A stretch of 44,291 nt of DNA. Source: Thermoanaerobaculia bacterium. Lineage in GTDB: Bacteria; Acidobacteriota; Thermoanaerobaculia; Multivoradales; JAHZIX01. Both the position numbers and the translations under genes were made by a program. How positions within the stretch are numbered: the first letter of the stretch is position 1; every line of letters begins with the position of its first letter. The notes beneath the pieces are model-generated. The model saw nothing but the letters and a program-made list of their open reading frames with translations, searched no databases and was not told the origin of the DNA. The stretch is taken from NCBI GenBank assembly GCA_027069135.1, contig JALXFE010000429.1, forward strand, positions 1 through 44,291, in the 5' to 3' direction. This document shows positions 16,290-25,285 of the stretch, piece by piece.

Positions 16290-17126
16290 CTAGCGTGCTG
16301 CCAACAGTCGTTCTACATTCTCCCGAGGGAGCCCGGCAGCCCGCATCCGATCTGCGGATCGATCTATCGGATACGGTAGACGAACTCCCCGCAGGCGGCA
16401 TCGGGTGGGATCCCAAAGGGCAAAGGCGGCTCGGGAATCCCCATCCCGAGGGTAACCCACACTGCCAGGATTAACGAAGTGCGTTGGAGCATCGAGGGTT
16501 GTCCAGGCCGAATGGAGGGAGCGGTTTCCCCAGGTTTCCCCTTCGACCGAGAAGACGGTGGGTTTGTGGGTGTGGCCGAACCAGACGAGGGTTCTATCTG
16601 GGGGGGAGAGGCCCTTGAGGTAACGGATGTTGAGATATAGGCTCAGATCGTAGATATATGCAAAGCAATGGTCGGGATCTACCAGGGAACCGTGGACCGC
16701 GATGGCGGCAGAGCCCAGGCGAAGTATTTTCGGAAGCGCCAAGAGAGCTCGGTGCTGGTCGGAGTCGAGCTGCCGATAGGTCCATTCGAGGGTTTGCCGA
16801 GCATGATCCTTGATTCGACGATAGGGGACTTCCATCTGGGCCGGATCGGCAGCCCAGAGGTCATGGTTGCCGAGAACGCAGGGCCAGCCTTTCTCTCGAA
16901 CCAGATCCAGTACCTCGCTGGGAGAGGCGCCGTAGCCGACCAGATCCCCCAAGACCAGCACTTGGTGAATACCCTCCGCCTCCAACCATCGGGCGACCGC
17001 CGAGACGGCCTCCAAGTTGGCGTGAAGGTCCGCCAGGACCGCCACCGGGTGCTTCGGATCGAAAGGAATCTCCGGCAGGTCAAAGAACGGAGTCGGCGCC
17101 GCACCGATTCCTGAAGCTTGGCTCAC
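16290..17126 (-). CDS. Calcineurin-like metallophosphoesterase
   Basis: The complete dimetal site is present: DLHAN, GDLVGYG, GNHD, a VHGS block and GHTH, in the order and spacing of the YfcE/bis-nucleosyl-tetraphosphatase-like family (Metallophos_2). It would hydrolyse a phosphoester; the substrate is not evident. It is cytosolic, with no signal peptide. The start overlaps the stop of the kinase-like gene by 4 bases (ATGA), so the two are made together. A kinase-like protein followed directly by a phosphatase-like protein invites the idea of opposing activities, which is inference. Confidence 0.88.
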   Translation of the reverse strand: MSQASGIGAAPTPFFDLPEIPFDPKHPVAVLADLHANLEAVSAVARWLEAEGIHQVLVLGDLVGYGASPSEVLDLVREKGWPCVLGNHDLWAADPAQMEVPYRRIKDHARQTLEWTYRQLDSDQHRALLALPKILRLGSAAIAVHGSLVDPDHCFAYIYDLSLYLNIRYLKGLSPPDRTLVWFGHTHKPTVFSVEGETWGNRSLHSAWTTLDAPTHFVNPGSVGYPRDGDSRAAFALWDPTRCRLRGVRLPYPIDRSADRMRAAGLPRENVERLLAAR

Positions 17127-17959
17127 AGCACATGCCTCCGGAGTCTCTCGAGAATTTCCTGGAGACGAGAGGATGTCGGCCAGAATACTTCGGATTCCAG
17201 ATCCGCTCGTAGGCCCAGGCTTTTGAGGACATCGATGGGGTAGCTCGTCACCAAAGCGGAGAAACTTTCCAGATACTGGGCTTTGACGGACTCCGGTGTG
17301 GATGGGTACTCACGGAGTCGAAGAAGAACCTGGGCCAACAGGGCTGGAGGGCACCGCAAGTCGTCGTCGACATAGTAGAGCTGGTCTCCCTCACGACCGA
17401 AGTTGTTGGGGTTGCAGTCCAAGACGATTCCAGCCGTCGCCGTGACCTTGAGGGCAATGGAAATCCCTTGAAGGAAGAATCTCCACGGGGCCTGTAAGGA
17501 AGGGTCTCGGTTGAAGTCCTCGCGCAGGATCGGCAGCCGGGGTGCCAGGGAACAAGCCCAGAATCCACCGTCGGGGCCCTGGGAGAGAAACCAGACCCGA
17601 GCCGGGTGGTAGATTCCCAGCGCCCGGCGCAGCTGCTCGATTTCACCCTCGGTCTGTAGACCGAGCGCTGCCGAGGAAAAGCGGCGCGAGCGGTGGGTCT
17701 TGAGGAAGAAGCTGCCAACCTCGAAAAAGCGGCCCAGACTCCCGCCTGAACCGCCGTCGATATTGCTGGCTCCTACCAGGTCGACCCGCTCTTTGGAGGG
17801 CTCCCGAGAGAGCACGTGGAAGATTTCCTCAGCGGAGATCCTTGTGGGAAGCGTCGCCAGAATCTCCTGGCTCTCTCGTGGCACGAAGTCTTGTGCCGAG
17901 GGGAGGTCCAGGAGCCACGGACCGCAGGTGTCGCTAGCTTCAGCTCCCGGATCACCCAC
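17123..17959 (-). CDS. Kinase-fold-like protein of unknown function
   Basis: I do not recognise a named family. Residues 171-201 carry 'GIVLDCNPNNFG' and then 'LYYVDDDL', which looks like the catalytic loop and metal-binding loop of small-molecule or protein kinases (Asp181, Asn186, Asp198-200). Upstream, GSFFLK (Lys87) and the acidic helix QTEGEIEQL (Glu104-Glu108) could be the beta-3 lysine and its partner. If so, the protein is a compact, divergent kinase or pseudokinase. A GTG start follows AGGGG by 8 bases. It lies between a roadblock gene and a metallophosphoesterase gene that it overlaps, which suggests a small signalling module. Confidence 0.55.
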   Translation of the reverse strand: MGDPGAEASDTCGPWLLDLPSAQDFVPRESQEILATLPTRISAEEIFHVLSREPSKERVDLVGASNIDGGSGGSLGRFFEVGSFFLKTHRSRRFSSAALGLQTEGEIEQLRRALGIYHPARVWFLSQGPDGGFWACSLAPRLPILREDFNRDPSLQAPWRFFLQGISIALKVTATAGIVLDCNPNNFGREGDQLYYVDDDLRCPPALLAQVLLRLREYPSTPESVKAQYLESFSALVTSYPIDVLKSLGLRADLESEVFWPTSSRLQEILERLRRHVL

Positions 17960-17988
17960 CCGAGGCGCCCCTGGGTCGGCACTTTTCT

Positions 17989-18405
17989 TCAGCTTTCAAA
18001 GCTCGGGACCAGAGGAGCGATCTTGGGAAGAGAGGCCTTCAAGGTTGCCCAGCCCATACCGACATTTCCGGGTTTGCGAGTCACCAGGCAAACGATGGCA
18101 TCACGATCCGGGAGCTGCTTGATGAAATGAAGCAGGTTGATCGTAGCGAACTGAACTTCCTGCATGAAGTGTTGGTCGCTGGTGTCGCCTCTTTGGGCCT
18201 TGACCAGCTCTTCTACCCGCAGAGTCTCCTTGCCTCGATAGAGGTTGGTGGCAGCCGCGGAGACCGCCTCAAAATGATCGGTCGTAAAATCTGAGGTGAA
18301 GTGGCCCCCCAGCATCAATCCAGATCCCAGATCGATGACATTCGCTGCCACGCCGTCCGGGGTATTCTCGACGAGTTGCTTGCATAGATCGGTAAGTGTT
18401 GCCAT
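17989..18405 (-). CDS. Small roadblock/LC7-like protein
   Basis: The 138-residue protein has the general look of roadblock/LC7 proteins, which pair with small Ras-like GTPases such as MglA in bacteria: a first helix 'LCKQLVEN', strands 'NVIDLGSGLMLGG', a helix with 'AAATNLY' and a final strand/helix 'AIVCLVTRKPGNVGMGWATL'. It is clearly paralogous to the C-terminal half of the gene just upstream, which shares LVTRKPGN/LITRRTGN, GMG and the ending 'LPKIAPLV'. ATG was chosen 9 bases after AAAGGAG; the longer open frame upstream has no ribosome site. No GTPase gene is nearby. Confidence 0.7.
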   Translation of the reverse strand: MATLTDLCKQLVENTPDGVAANVIDLGSGLMLGGHFTSDFTTDHFEAVSAAATNLYRGKETLRVEELVKAQRGDTSDQHFMQEVQFATINLLHFIKQLPDRDAIVCLVTRKPGNVGMGWATLKASLPKIAPLVPSFES

Positions 18406-18554
18406 GGTCTCTTTCTCCTTTGGTTTGTTCGGTCTATCGTGAGATGAATTTTTCGGTCCCGATACGACGGGGATCGCTTGGGTTCCCAGATCGAAATATC
18501 CTAGATCCCTCGTAGATCTTTCTGTCTCGCGAACTCTTCTTGACTGGGAAACGT
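18406..18554 (-). other. Spacer between the two roadblock-like genes
   Basis: These 149 bases include a ribosome site for the downstream gene (AAAGGAG) and otherwise hold no gene or terminator that I can support. An open frame runs through it in phase with the downstream gene but does not look coding. Confidence 0.4.
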
Positions 18555-19487
18555 TCATGGGTTCGATTTCAGTGCCGAGACCAGGGAGCGGAGCTTAGGA
18601 ACCGAAGAGTTGAGAAGGGCGCGGCCCATCCCCAGGTTTCCTGTCCGCCGGGTGATCAGGCAGGCCAGGACCGGACGCGGGTCGAGTACGCGGATGAAAT
18701 GATGGAAATCCGGAGACGAGATTTCGACCTCGTCCAAGGGCCACTCGGAGGGTGGGGTGGTGGACAGGGGATGGTGGGGTCGGCTCCCGGGCCGGATGTC
18801 CATCAAATGATAGAGGTTGATGATGGACCGGGCGAAGGTCGTGCAGTGATCTCTGGAAAACCGAGAGGAAAAGCGCCCACCGATGACCAGTGGGGAGCCG
18901 GACGCGAAGACCGCGGAAGCCACGGCGTCGGAGTCTTTCCTTACCAGCTGTTCACAGAGCTCGGAAACTTGTTCTTCGAGGTGGCGGGCGTCTTTCGAAG
19001 CGGCGGCGTCAGAGGGTAGATCCGTTTCTGGGGTTTGCTCTTCATGGCGTCGTTGGGCCTCTGCATCAGTGCGCCGGGCAAGCTCCAGGAGTAAGAAACT
19101 CAAGGAGCTCTCTACGGAGGATTCCGGAGTCTCCCGAAGGGGTTGGACATGAATCTCTCCGGACGGCCAGCCACAGATTTCGAGAAAAGCCGCATCACCC
19201 TGGAGGTCTCCGGCGGCTGCATGAATGAGCTTGCCCTGGTCGAGAAGAAGAATTCCGGGCCTTGCGCCGGCCCAGAGGGTAATTTCTGCAGATCTCATGC
19301 CGAGCTGTAGGACCTGCAGGAAATCCGAAAGGCAGACATCCTCCAGGAATCCCGAGAAGAAACCTTCGGAGACGGATACCGGAAGAGGAGCCGGAATAGC
19401 GATTTCGAGCTCAGGCACAGGTGAAGACTTGCTGCGTTCCTTTGCGAACGGATTCGGAAGGTCGATGGGGCCAGGGCGAGTCGGCAT
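18555..19487 (-). CDS. DUF4388 (PATAN) plus roadblock/LC7-like fusion protein
   Basis: Residues about 40-140 form a DUF4388/PATAN domain (GFLEDVCLSDFLQVLQLGMRS, then GILLLDQGKLIHA and 'AFLEICGWPSGEIHV'), a module common in Acidobacteriota and Myxococcota signalling proteins. After an acidic linker, residues about 165-310 are a roadblock-like domain paralogous to the gene downstream. Such fusions are thought to act in gliding, polarity or GTPase control, but the partner is not visible here. The start ATG has no clear ribosome site; it is the first gene of a six-gene minus-strand operon ending at 15177. Confidence 0.75.
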   Translation of the reverse strand: MPTRPGPIDLPNPFAKERSKSSPVPELEIAIPAPLPVSVSEGFFSGFLEDVCLSDFLQVLQLGMRSAEITLWAGARPGILLLDQGKLIHAAAGDLQGDAAFLEICGWPSGEIHVQPLRETPESSVESSLSFLLLELARRTDAEAQRRHEEQTPETDLPSDAAASKDARHLEEQVSELCEQLVRKDSDAVASAVFASGSPLVIGGRFSSRFSRDHCTTFARSIINLYHLMDIRPGSRPHHPLSTTPPSEWPLDEVEISSPDFHHFIRVLDPRPVLACLITRRTGNLGMGRALLNSSVPKLRSLVSALKSNP

Positions 19488-19645
19488 TACGTCAGATGTT
19501 CTATCGAGAGGCGCGGGAGGGATAGCGGATCTTTCTTGAATTTCGGGTCAGATCTGGCGACTTCGAGTGTAGGAATTGGGCCCTCGTGCTGTGGGTGCTT
19601 TGCCTACAGAGCGAGGGTCGGCTGTCGGGGAGCCGAAGAGTGGGA
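19488..19645. other. Intergenic region upstream of the roadblock operon
   Basis: These 158 bases separate the end of the ABC permease gene from the start of the DUF4388-roadblock gene on the same strand. They presumably hold a promoter for the latter; I see no convincing -35/-10 pair and no gene. Confidence 0.35.
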
Positions 19646-22204
19646 TCAGAGGTCGCTTTGGAGGACCCGTGCCGGGGGAGCATTCAACGCTTGAGTGCTG
19701 GCAGCGCAACCGGCGAGAGCCGTGAGCAAGGGAGTCGAGAGGATTGCGAGGACACAAGGAATGGGCATCCAGGTCCACTCGATTTCCATTCCCCGGGTCA
19801 GGACCGTCCAGGCCAGAAGACCGCCGCCGAGAGTGCCGATGAGACCGGCGGCGAAGCCGATCAGGGCGTACTCTACGGCGAAGGTCGCGAGCACCCCGCC
19901 GCGGGTGAGGCCCAGAGTCTTGAGCAAGGCAACCTCCCGACCCCGACGGGAGCTCGAGGCGCTGACGGTACCGCTGAGGATGACCAGACCGGTCAGCACC
20001 GTGAAGCCTCCGAGAAATCGGACCCCCAGGGCCAACCGGTCGAGGACGCCGGCGATCTTCTCCAGAATCTCCCGGATGCGCAGCACGGTGACGTTGGGAA
20101 ATCCCTGGGCCAGCCGATCCTGGAAGATCTGTTCCGTAGCTTTCTCGAACCGGGCGGTGGCGACCCGGAATTGGGGTGCTTCTTCCAATACTCCCGGTTC
20201 GACGACCAAGAAGAAGTTGAGCCGAAACGTTTCCCAGCGTACCGAGCGCACGCTGGTGATGAGCAGCTCCAGGGGAACCCCCTGGATATCAAAGGCGAGG
20301 CGGTCCCCGACCTTAACCCCGAGTTCTTGCGCAAAGCCGGCCTCGACGCTCACCTCCGCCGCCTCAGGATCACTCCACAGCTCACCTTCGAGGATGCGGT
20401 TGTCGTCTCCCAACGTTTGAAGGTAGGTGAGGCGTTGTTCCCGGGTGAGGGCCCAACGGCGATCCCGATTCTCCGGTGCCTGCTCTTCCTGTTGACGGGC
20501 GAGCTCTGCGACGGGGGTTCCGGCCACGGCGGTCAGCCGCGCCACTACGACCGGTAGGGAGTCGACTCCTTGCGCGCCGTGGGCGGCCAAGAGCTCTTGG
20601 ACTCCACCCCATTGATCCGGCTGGATGTCGATGAGGAAGGCGGTGGGAGACGAGCCCGGCAGATCCGCTTGAAGCTGGCCCGTCAGGTGGCGTTCGACCA
20701 GGGCCATGGCGAGGACCACCATAACCCCCAGCCCCAGAGCGATGATGGCTCCGAGGGTCGATCCGCCGGGACGTCCCAGGGCCGCCAAGCCGTGGCGTAG
20801 CCAGATCCGGCTGCGATGTCGAGGTAGCCGCCGGGCCAGGCGGCTCAAGGCCTCGGCGGCGAGGGCCAAGATGGCGACCACCGTCAGCAGGCCGGCGGTA
20901 AACTGCAACCCCAGGACCAGCGAGCGGGATTGGGCTACCGCCGTCGCAGCGGTGCCGAGAGCCAAGATCAAGGCGGTGAGGACCAGGGCCCGGCGGCTCG
21001 TGGGGGGAGGTTCCGCGTCTCGTCGCAGTACCCGCACCGGTGGGATGCTCAAGAGACGGGCCAGGGGAGGCAGGCTGAAGAGCAGCGCGATGCCGACACC
21101 GAGGGAGATTCCTTGAAGAACCGCTCGACCCTGCCAAGGCTCTATGGCCTCCACCGGGATCAGATTTCCCAGAAGAAGGGGAACGACCCGAGGCAATAAC
21201 AGACCGAGGGCTGCACCGATGACACTACCGGCAAGACCGAGAAGAAGGGCCTGGCCCAGGTAGAGGCCTAGGACCTCCCGCGGTCGAACTCCCAGACATT
21301 TCAAGATGGCGATGCCGTCCAGGCGCCCGGCGATCCAGGCTCGGACCGTCTGGGCGACGCCGATACCCCCAATCAGAAGGGAGACCAACGCCACCAGACC
21401 CAGAAAACGCTCCACTCGCCGAATGCCCTGGCGCAGAGCCGGTTGGGCCTCCGCATAGGTCTCGACGTTGTAATAGCTGGCGTCCGGCAGGGCGGTCTCG
21501 ACGGACTCCGCCAGGGCGTCGAGCTCTTCGGTAGGCATGCCTTCCGGGACCTTGATCAAGGCCCGATAGCCGATGCGGCTGCCGAAGGTCTCGAGACCGG
21601 TGCGATCGAAGCCTTCTGAAGAGAGGAAGACCCTCGGTCCCATGGTCAGGTTGAAGGAGAGCTTGTCCGGCTCCGCCAGGACCGTGCCTCGAATCTGAAA
21701 CTCCTGGCCGCCGATCTTGAGGGCGTCTCCGAGCTCGATCCCGAGCCGAGCGAGGAGGTCCGGGGCGACGACGGCGCCGAAGGGATCGAGCAACTGGTTC
21801 AAGGGTTCCTGGGGATCCAATTCGAGAGTGCCGTAGAAGGGGTAGCGGCCGTCGACGACTTTCAACTCGACGAGCTGACTGCGAGCTCCCCCCGCGGTCC
21901 CGGCGCCGCTGCCTACGGCGACCAGGGTGACGAGCTCCCGCAGGTCTGTGCGGGTGAGCCCGGGACGTCCCGCGAGAACCGTTTCCAATTCCTGGGGAAG
22001 GGGCCTGCGGCCGGAGATCTTGAGGTCCGCCGCCAGGAGTTGGCGGGCCTCTCGGCGCACGGCGGTCTCGAGGCTCAAGGAGAGGCTGGCGACGGCCACG
22101 ACGGCAGCGACGCCGATGGCGAGGCAGGCGATAAAAAACAGGATTCGTCCGCCGGAACCGCGAGCTTCGCGACGCAGTTGCCGCAAATAGAGCCCAGGGC
22201 TCAT
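19646..22204 (-). CDS. ybbP: FtsX-family ABC transporter permease (YbbP type)
   Basis: This large permease has an N-terminal membrane helix, a periplasmic MacB-like domain, three helices at about 260-390, a second transmembrane/periplasmic unit at about 415-720 and three final helices at about 730-850. This is the duplicated FtsX architecture of the YbbP family. Such proteins do not import substrates; they act mechanically on lipids or lipoproteins in the envelope. The start ATG overlaps the ATPase stop (ATGA), which decides against a start seven codons upstream. Its partner is the ATPase at 22201-22902, and tesA diverges from the pair, the same arrangement as in E. coli. Confidence 0.88.
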   Translation of the reverse strand: MSPGLYLRQLRREARGSGGRILFFIACLAIGVAAVVAVASLSLSLETAVRREARQLLAADLKISGRRPLPQELETVLAGRPGLTRTDLRELVTLVAVGSGAGTAGGARSQLVELKVVDGRYPFYGTLELDPQEPLNQLLDPFGAVVAPDLLARLGIELGDALKIGGQEFQIRGTVLAEPDKLSFNLTMGPRVFLSSEGFDRTGLETFGSRIGYRALIKVPEGMPTEELDALAESVETALPDASYYNVETYAEAQPALRQGIRRVERFLGLVALVSLLIGGIGVAQTVRAWIAGRLDGIAILKCLGVRPREVLGLYLGQALLLGLAGSVIGAALGLLLPRVVPLLLGNLIPVEAIEPWQGRAVLQGISLGVGIALLFSLPPLARLLSIPPVRVLRRDAEPPPTSRRALVLTALILALGTAATAVAQSRSLVLGLQFTAGLLTVVAILALAAEALSRLARRLPRHRSRIWLRHGLAALGRPGGSTLGAIIALGLGVMVVLAMALVERHLTGQLQADLPGSSPTAFLIDIQPDQWGGVQELLAAHGAQGVDSLPVVVARLTAVAGTPVAELARQQEEQAPENRDRRWALTREQRLTYLQTLGDDNRILEGELWSDPEAAEVSVEAGFAQELGVKVGDRLAFDIQGVPLELLITSVRSVRWETFRLNFFLVVEPGVLEEAPQFRVATARFEKATEQIFQDRLAQGFPNVTVLRIREILEKIAGVLDRLALGVRFLGGFTVLTGLVILSGTVSASSSRRGREVALLKTLGLTRGGVLATFAVEYALIGFAAGLIGTLGGGLLAWTVLTRGMEIEWTWMPIPCVLAILSTPLLTALAGCAASTQALNAPPARVLQSDL

Positions 22205-22902
22205 GGGGCGGCCTTCGAGAGCCATTCCTGACGCTCGATGCGACCGTCTCGCAGATACACCTGGCGATCCGCGGCACCCGCCACCACGGGATCGTGGGTG
22301 ACCAGAACGAGGGTCGTGCCGTAGCTCTGCCGCAGGCTCTGCAAGAGATCGAGGACAGTCTCGCCGGTGGCAGAATCCAGATTTCCCGTAGGCTCGTCCG
22401 CCAGGAGGAGCCCCGGTCGGCAGGCATAGGCGCGGGCCAAGGCGACCCGCTGTTGCTCTCCGCCGGAAAGCTGCGTCGGATAATGATGTCCCCGGTCGCC
22501 GAGACCGACCTCCCGAAGCAGGCTGGCGGTTCGTCCGATGGCGTCGGATTGGCGGGCGAGCTCCAGGGGCAGGAGGACGTTCTCGGCCGCGGTCAGGTGC
22601 GGGAGCAACTGAAAGGACTGGAAGACGAAGCCGATCTCCCGGCGCCTCAGGCGGGCCAGGGCGTCTTCGGAAAGATCCTGAATCTCTTTGCCGTCGAGGA
22701 GGATCTTGCCGCCACTGGGCCGGTCGAGACCGGCCATCAAGGCCAGGAGGGTGGATTTTCCGCTGCCGGAGGGGCCCAGAAAGGCGACGAACTCGCCGTG
22801 GGTGATGGTGAGGTCGACATCCTCGAGAATGGTGAGGGAGCGACCTCCGGAGGGGAGCTCGCGGCGCACGGAGCGAAGCTCCAGATGTGGTGTTTGAGGC
22901 AT
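22201..22902 (-). CDS. ybbA: ABC transporter ATP-binding protein (YbbA/LolD type)
   Basis: This ATPase has Walker A GPSGSGKST, Q-loop VFQSFQLLPHLTA, signature LSGGEQQRVALARA, Walker B LLLADEPTGNLD and the switch histidine in VTHD. These fit the LolD/MacB/YbbA group that drives FtsX-like permeases. The start is not certain: an ATG (MPQTPHLEL) begins close to the domain and gives 233 residues, but an in-frame GTG 75 bases upstream is possible. It ends overlapping the permease start by 4 bases. A role with TesA in lipid or lysophospholipid metabolism is suggested by conserved context but not proven. Confidence 0.92.
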   Translation of the reverse strand: MPQTPHLELRSVRRELPSGGRSLTILEDVDLTITHGEFVAFLGPSGSGKSTLLALMAGLDRPSGGKILLDGKEIQDLSEDALARLRRREIGFVFQSFQLLPHLTAAENVLLPLELARQSDAIGRTASLLREVGLGDRGHHYPTQLSGGEQQRVALARAYACRPGLLLADEPTGNLDSATGETVLDLLQSLRQSYGTTLVLVTHDPVVAGAADRQVYLRDGRIERQEWLSKAAP

Positions 22903-23034
22903 CTCAACTTTTCCCGAAGTGATGATGGTCTTGATCTCTTCCGTGGTTTTGTTCGACGCGGCTTCTCCCTGGGTCACCTACGGCGTCTCGGCTTACAAGG
23001 TTTGGAAGCAGGTTGCCTACGATACACTTCGCAG

Positions 23035-23745
23035 GTGAGCAAGGCGTGGATTTTTGCCCTTCTGGGATCATTGTGGGTCTCTGCCTGTGGTGAGCCCGCC
23101 CCGATGGTGGACAGCTCCCCGGTCGGGGCTACGGAAGCCCCGGTGATCCCTTCCGCAGGCGGTTCTCCGTCTTTGGCAGCGCCTCGGGTAGTGTTTCTGG
23201 GCGACAGCTTGACAGCGGGCTATACCCTCGAGGAATCCGAGGCCTTCCCGGCCCGGGCCGGAGCCTTGCTGGAGGAAGCGGGAATCGCCATTCAGGTGGT
23301 CAACGCCGGCGTCAGCGGTGATACCAGCGCCGGAGGTTTACGGCGGCTGTCCTGGGTCCTGCGGCAGAAACCGGATCTCCTGGTCGTCGAGTTGGGAGCC
23401 AACGACGGTCTTCGAGGGCTGCCCCTCGAGTCGACTCTGGAGAATCTTCGCCAGATCATCGAGCGAGCTCAAGCAGCCGGTGCCGAGGTCTTGCTCCTGG
23501 GAATGAAGATTCCGCCCAACTACGGACCCGACTACGCCCAAGGCTTTGCGGACATTTTCCCCCGTCTCGCCGAGGAAACCCACGTCTCTCTCGTACCGTT
23601 CCTGCTCGAGGGTGTCGGCGGGCATGAGAAGCTCAACCTGCCCGACGGCATCCATCCCACGGCGGAGGGGCATGCCCGGGTGGCCAAGACCCTCCTGCCC
23701 TATTTGAGGGAGGCGGTGGCGGGATTGGGGCGAGAGGACGTCTGA
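23035..23745 (+). CDS. tesA: TesA-like GDSL esterase/arylesterase lipoprotein
   Basis: This SGNH hydrolase has block I FLGDSLTAGYTL, block II NAGVSGDTSAGG, block III ELGANDGLRG and block V DGIHPTAEGH, giving the Ser-Asp-His triad with Gly and Asn oxyanion residues. It is expected to cleave thioesters or lysophospholipid and aryl esters in the periplasm. A GTG start gives a short signal peptide ending in VSAC, a good lipobox, so the protein is likely a lipoprotein, unlike soluble E. coli TesA. No clear Shine-Dalgarno precedes the GTG. It diverges from ybbA. Confidence 0.88.
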   Translation: MSKAWIFALLGSLWVSACGEPAPMVDSSPVGATEAPVIPSAGGSPSLAAPRVVFLGDSLTAGYTLEESEAFPARAGALLEEAGIAIQVVNAGVSGDTSAGGLRRLSWVLRQKPDLLVVELGANDGLRGLPLESTLENLRQIIERAQAAGAEVLLLGMKIPPNYGPDYAQGFADIFPRLAEETHVSLVPFLLEGVGGHEKLNLPDGIHPTAEGHARVAKTLLPYLREAVAGLGREDV

Positions 23746-23756
23746 GGAGCAGGTTC

Positions 23757-23779
23757 GCCCGGGCATGAATGCCCCGGGC
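23757..23779. terminator. Hairpin between convergent tesA and mazG
   Basis: GCCCGGG pairs with CCCGGGC, extended by CAT/ATG around a two-base loop and one bulged C. It lies between two converging genes and could end transcription from both sides, although no T-run follows on either strand. Confidence 0.45.
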
Positions 23780-23811
23780 TGGTTCCGAGCTCGCCTGAAG
23801 GCGGCCGGCTT

Positions 23812-24630
23812 CTACCGGGCCAACTCCTTGGCCTCGTTCCACAAGGCGTCCATCTCTTCGAGATCCGCGTCCGCCACGGTGCGTCCTTGCTCGCGCAAGC
23901 GGTTTTCGATGTGACGGAAACGGTGCCGGAATTTCAGATTCGTTCCGGCGAGCGCGGCTTCCGGATCGATCTCGACCTTGCGGGCGAGGTTCACCAGGGC
24001 GAAGAGAAGATCTCCGATCTCTTCCCGCACCTCTTCCTTGGTGGCTTGCTTCGCCTCGACTTTCTCGGACTCCAGGTCGTGCAGGACCTCTTCCAACTCA
24101 CCGAGCTCTTCGTGGACCTTGCCGAGGACTCCTTGGATGTCAGGCCAGTCGAACCCGACGCCGGAGGCCTTCTGGGTCATGCGGTAGGCGGCCAGCAAGG
24201 CCGGTACGGATCGCGCGACACCTTCCAATAGGGAGCGCTCACCGTCGCCTTCTTCAAGCTTTCGAACCTCCCAGGCCTGGCGTACGGATTCCGCATCGTC
24301 GAGGGCCTCACCGCCGAAGACGTGGGGGTGCCGAGCCACCATTTTTGTGTGGATTCCCTCGATGACGTCCGTCAGGTCGAAGGCTCCGGCCTCATGGCCG
24401 AGACTCGAGAGGAAGACGATTTGGAAGAGCAGGTCACCGAGCTCTCCCCGAAGGTCTGATAGATCTCTTCGGTCGATCGCGTCGGCGACCTCGTGAGCTT
24501 CTTCCAGGAGGTAGGCGCGGAGATCCGGCATCGTCTGCTCCCGGTCCCAGGGGCAGCCGTCCGGAGCCCGAAGCCGGGAAATCAGATCGACGAGGCGCTC
24601 TATCTCCGGCAGCTTGGATTCAGAGCTCAC
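23812..24630 (-). CDS. mazG: Nucleoside triphosphate pyrophosphohydrolase MazG
   Basis: This house-cleaning enzyme hydrolyses NTPs to NMP and pyrophosphate. Two MazG domains are present, each with its acidic metal site: 'EEAHEVADAI...ELGDLLFQIVF' in the first and 'EELGELEEV...EEIGDLLFALVNLARK' in the second, plus the entry motif CPWDREQT and the signature FRHRF. At 272 residues it matches E. coli MazG. Two adjacent GTG codons follow AGGAGG; the second has the better spacing of 6 bases and is used here. Confidence 0.95.
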   Translation of the reverse strand: MSSESKLPEIERLVDLISRLRAPDGCPWDREQTMPDLRAYLLEEAHEVADAIDRRDLSDLRGELGDLLFQIVFLSSLGHEAGAFDLTDVIEGIHTKMVARHPHVFGGEALDDAESVRQAWEVRKLEEGDGERSLLEGVARSVPALLAAYRMTQKASGVGFDWPDIQGVLGKVHEELGELEEVLHDLESEKVEAKQATKEEVREEIGDLLFALVNLARKVEIDPEAALAGTNLKFRHRFRHIENRLREQGRTVADADLEEMDALWNEAKELAR

Positions 24631-24753
24631 CACAGGCCTCCTGGTCTGAGTCGGAACTTCCTTGCACCGCTCGATTTACGCTTGTTACCATGGGCTGTCG
24701 AGAGTTCATCGATTTCGGAAACCAAACGGGTCAGAATAAGGGGATGGCGACAC

Positions 24754-25179
24754 GTGAGTGAATCTCAGATCAAAGTCACCGACAAACGGATGTTCACCGC
24801 AGAAGGTGAGTTGCGGGAAGAATACCGCTTTTTGGAGACCGAGGGAGCAGCTACGGAGCCTCCGCCGTCGCCACCGGAAGAGCCTGCCCCGGCCCGCCCG
24901 GAGCCCGACACGGAGGCGCTCCCGGAAGCGGAGGGGGAGGCCGGCCCCGGGATTCTGGATCTGGTCGGTATGCTGGCAGAGCCCGTTCCTTTCTATCTCG
25001 GAGAGGCTCCGATGCCGGACGGCGCAGTACGTCAGGATTTGAGGATGGCCCGGATGCACGTCGATCTTCTCGATGTCCTTCGCCGCAAGACTCAGGGTAA
25101 TCTCACCGCCGAAGAATCTTCGGTGTTGGAAGACATCCTCCATCAGCTGAAAATGCGGTTCGTCCAACGGCAGAGATAG
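24754..25179 (+). CDS. DUF1844 family protein
   Basis: A 141-residue soluble protein. The N-terminus 'IKVTDKRMFTAEGELRE', an acidic Pro-rich linker (about 38-70) and the C-terminal helical block 'ARMHVDLLDVLRRKTQGNLTAEE' are typical of DUF1844, a small conserved family of Acidobacteriota and other deep-branching bacteria with no known function. A GTG start is used because no ATG exists in frame; AAGGGG lies 10 bases upstream. It diverges from mazG. Confidence 0.8.
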   Translation: MSESQIKVTDKRMFTAEGELREEYRFLETEGAATEPPPSPPEEPAPARPEPDTEALPEAEGEAGPGILDLVGMLAEPVPFYLGEAPMPDGAVRQDLRMARMHVDLLDVLRRKTQGNLTAEESSVLEDILHQLKMRFVQRQR

Positions 25180-25285
25180 CCCGCGCGATGGATCCACAGA
25201 TGTGCAGCCCTGGTCCGAAGGAGGTCAGGGCTTCGAGGGGCGAGCCTTCTCACGCCGAGATTTCGACGAGGAGCCCGACGGACCC

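Noticed and set aside
19586-20557. Plus-strand open frame antisense to the ybbP gene
   Set aside because: It lacks a ribosome site and domains, and lies opposite a well-supported permease.
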